In this document: piece by piece, positions 63,439 through 64,000 of the stretch
Layout of the letters: every line of letters begins with the position of its first letter
Numbering within the stretch: position 1 is the stretch's first letter
The notes under the pieces: model-generated
What the model was told of the DNA's origin: nothing
Seen by the model: the letters and a program-made list of their open reading frames with translations, nothing else
Database searches by the model: none
Program-made: the position numbers and the translations under genes
NCBI GenBank assembly: GCA_013215505.1
Contig: JABSQZ010000003.1
Span: 1 to 64,000 of the forward strand
DNA length: 64,000 nt
Direction: 5' to 3'
Source of the DNA: Oceanospirillaceae bacterium
Lineage (GTDB): Bacteria; Pseudomonadota; Gammaproteobacteria; Pseudomonadales; Balneatricaceae

Positions 63439-63452
63439 ATGTCGATACATAA
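63357..63452 (+). CDS. possible 31-residue leader peptide
   Basis: An ATG-initiated frame of 31 codons (MEFTEHQVFEINTDAKILDY, then a charged tail) ends 14 nt inside the STAS-like gene, in another frame. The overlap could couple translation of the two. It lacks a strong ribosome-binding site and may be chance. Confidence 0.25.
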   Translation: MEFTEHQVFEINTDAKILDYRDERREPNVDT

Positions 63453-63837
63453 GTTGTCATTTGGTGAAATCACCATACTCAAGCTTAATTTAGCTGAGGT
63501 CATAATTGACAGTGATGTTGTAATGGATTTGGAAATGGTTGGCGAATATCATCAATTCCTTCTCACTCACCTTAAGCATCCTTTTAATTTGTTAATCAAT
63601 AAGGTTCACCAGTACACTTATACCTTTGAAGCTCAACAACTTCTAGCTGCACTACCCCAAATCAATTCAATGGCTGTGGTCGCATATAACTCTGTCACTG
63701 AAAAATCTACAAAATGCCTTTTTCTCATTCCCAGAGCTATCCCATGGAATATACAAGTATTCAAAGAGCGTAAAACTGCATTGGACTGGTTAGTGAGTAT
63801 AGAGCAACAATCTAATCGGGTAGCCGAGATTCTCTAA
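63439..63837 (+). CDS. STAS/SpoIIAA-like small protein
   Basis: The product of about 132 residues has an alternating strand-helix pattern: MSIHKLSFGEITILKLNLAEVIIDSDVVMDLEMVGEYHQFLLTHLKHPFNLLINKVHQYTYTFEAQ, then INSMAVVAYNSVTEKSTKCLFL and FKERKTALDWLVSI. This resembles STAS/SpoIIAA-like single-domain proteins widespread in marine bacteria. AAGGAG lies 9 nt before this ATG, and upstream in-frame codons are less likely. Its role is unknown. A regulatory or lipid-binding role would be typical for the fold. Confidence 0.6.
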   Translation: MSIHKLSFGEITILKLNLAEVIIDSDVVMDLEMVGEYHQFLLTHLKHPFNLLINKVHQYTYTFEAQQLLAALPQINSMAVVAYNSVTEKSTKCLFLIPRAIPWNIQVFKERKTALDWLVSIEQQSNRVAEIL

Positions 63838-64000
63838 CCCCACAACATCCTGCATGCGGTTTCGCACAGGCGTTCACTTAGAATAGAGAAGCTTAATCCA
63901 AGCATCATATTGCGATAATTTATCGTTTTAAAATCGTCTGCAATGTGTCAGGTTTAGCCGTTACCGAGACTGACTTGCAAGCGCTGAATCTTCGGTTGGC

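Overview
The window looks like a chromosomal segment of a marine gammaproteobacterium, possibly of the Cellvibrionales/Spongiibacteraceae kind. Three things suggest this: a DUF3581 protein (a family I associate with Shewanella and relatives), many genes for uptake and breakdown of sugars, sugar acids and methylated amines or sulfonium-type osmolytes, and moderate GC with AT-rich intergenic DNA. The taxonomic guess is inference from gene content; there is no rRNA or tRNA in the window.

Layout. 0-10 kb: small housekeeping and stress genes, namely DUF3581, an azoreductase-pirin pair with a divergent LysR, a Dabb protein, a periplasmic binding protein, a class II aldolase-like protein, an MDR oxidoreductase, DUF2726, a lipoprotein, and an ArsR regulator divergent from a NIF3/CutA-like protein. 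10.4-11.8 kb: a frameshifted DUF4856 pseudogene. 12-17.4 kb: an Lrp regulator, an ornithine-cyclodeaminase homologue, threonine synthase, type II homoserine kinase and a convergent threonine/serine dehydratase, which together could run homoserine to threonine to 2-oxobutanoate; the dehydratase gene carries a 78-bp tandem duplication at its 3' end. 17.7-18.4 kb: elyC.

18.6-29.5 kb: a complete L-rhamnose regulon in the Rhizobium arrangement, rhaRSTPQUK on the minus strand and divergent rhaDI on the plus strand. Rhamnose enters through the RhaSTPQ ABC transporter, is epimerised (RhaU), isomerised (RhaI), phosphorylated (RhaK) and cleaved (RhaD aldolase domain); the RhaD dehydrogenase domain would handle lactaldehyde. 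30-32.3 kb: a receiver-GGDEF diguanylate cyclase, an octanucleotide repeat and an HExxH lipoprotein.

32.5-42.5 kb: a demethylation region with an isopenicillin-N-synthase-like dioxygenase, a LysR regulator, a dimethylglycine-dehydrogenase-like flavoprotein, a trimethylamine-dehydrogenase-like flavoprotein, an Lrp regulator and a DmdA-like (DMSP demethylase) aminomethyltransferase. 42.7-47.8 kb: a sensory block consisting of a secreted protein that fuses a heme-c sensor domain to a solute-binding domain, a Cache chemoreceptor and a second diguanylate cyclase. 48.2-48.5 kb: an integrase remnant.

49.1-57.5 kb: a betaine uptake and demethylation operon controlled by a divergent DeoR-type regulator: binding protein, ATPase, a double-length permease, a choline-kinase-like protein and a second dimethylglycine-dehydrogenase-like flavoprotein. 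57.8-62.7 kb: a LacI-type regulator with two palindromic operators, gluconokinase and a DctPQM TRAP transporter. The window ends with a small STAS-like protein. Strong hairpins follow three separate binding-protein genes (rhaS, the betaine binding protein, dctP), which probably set unequal expression inside those operons.
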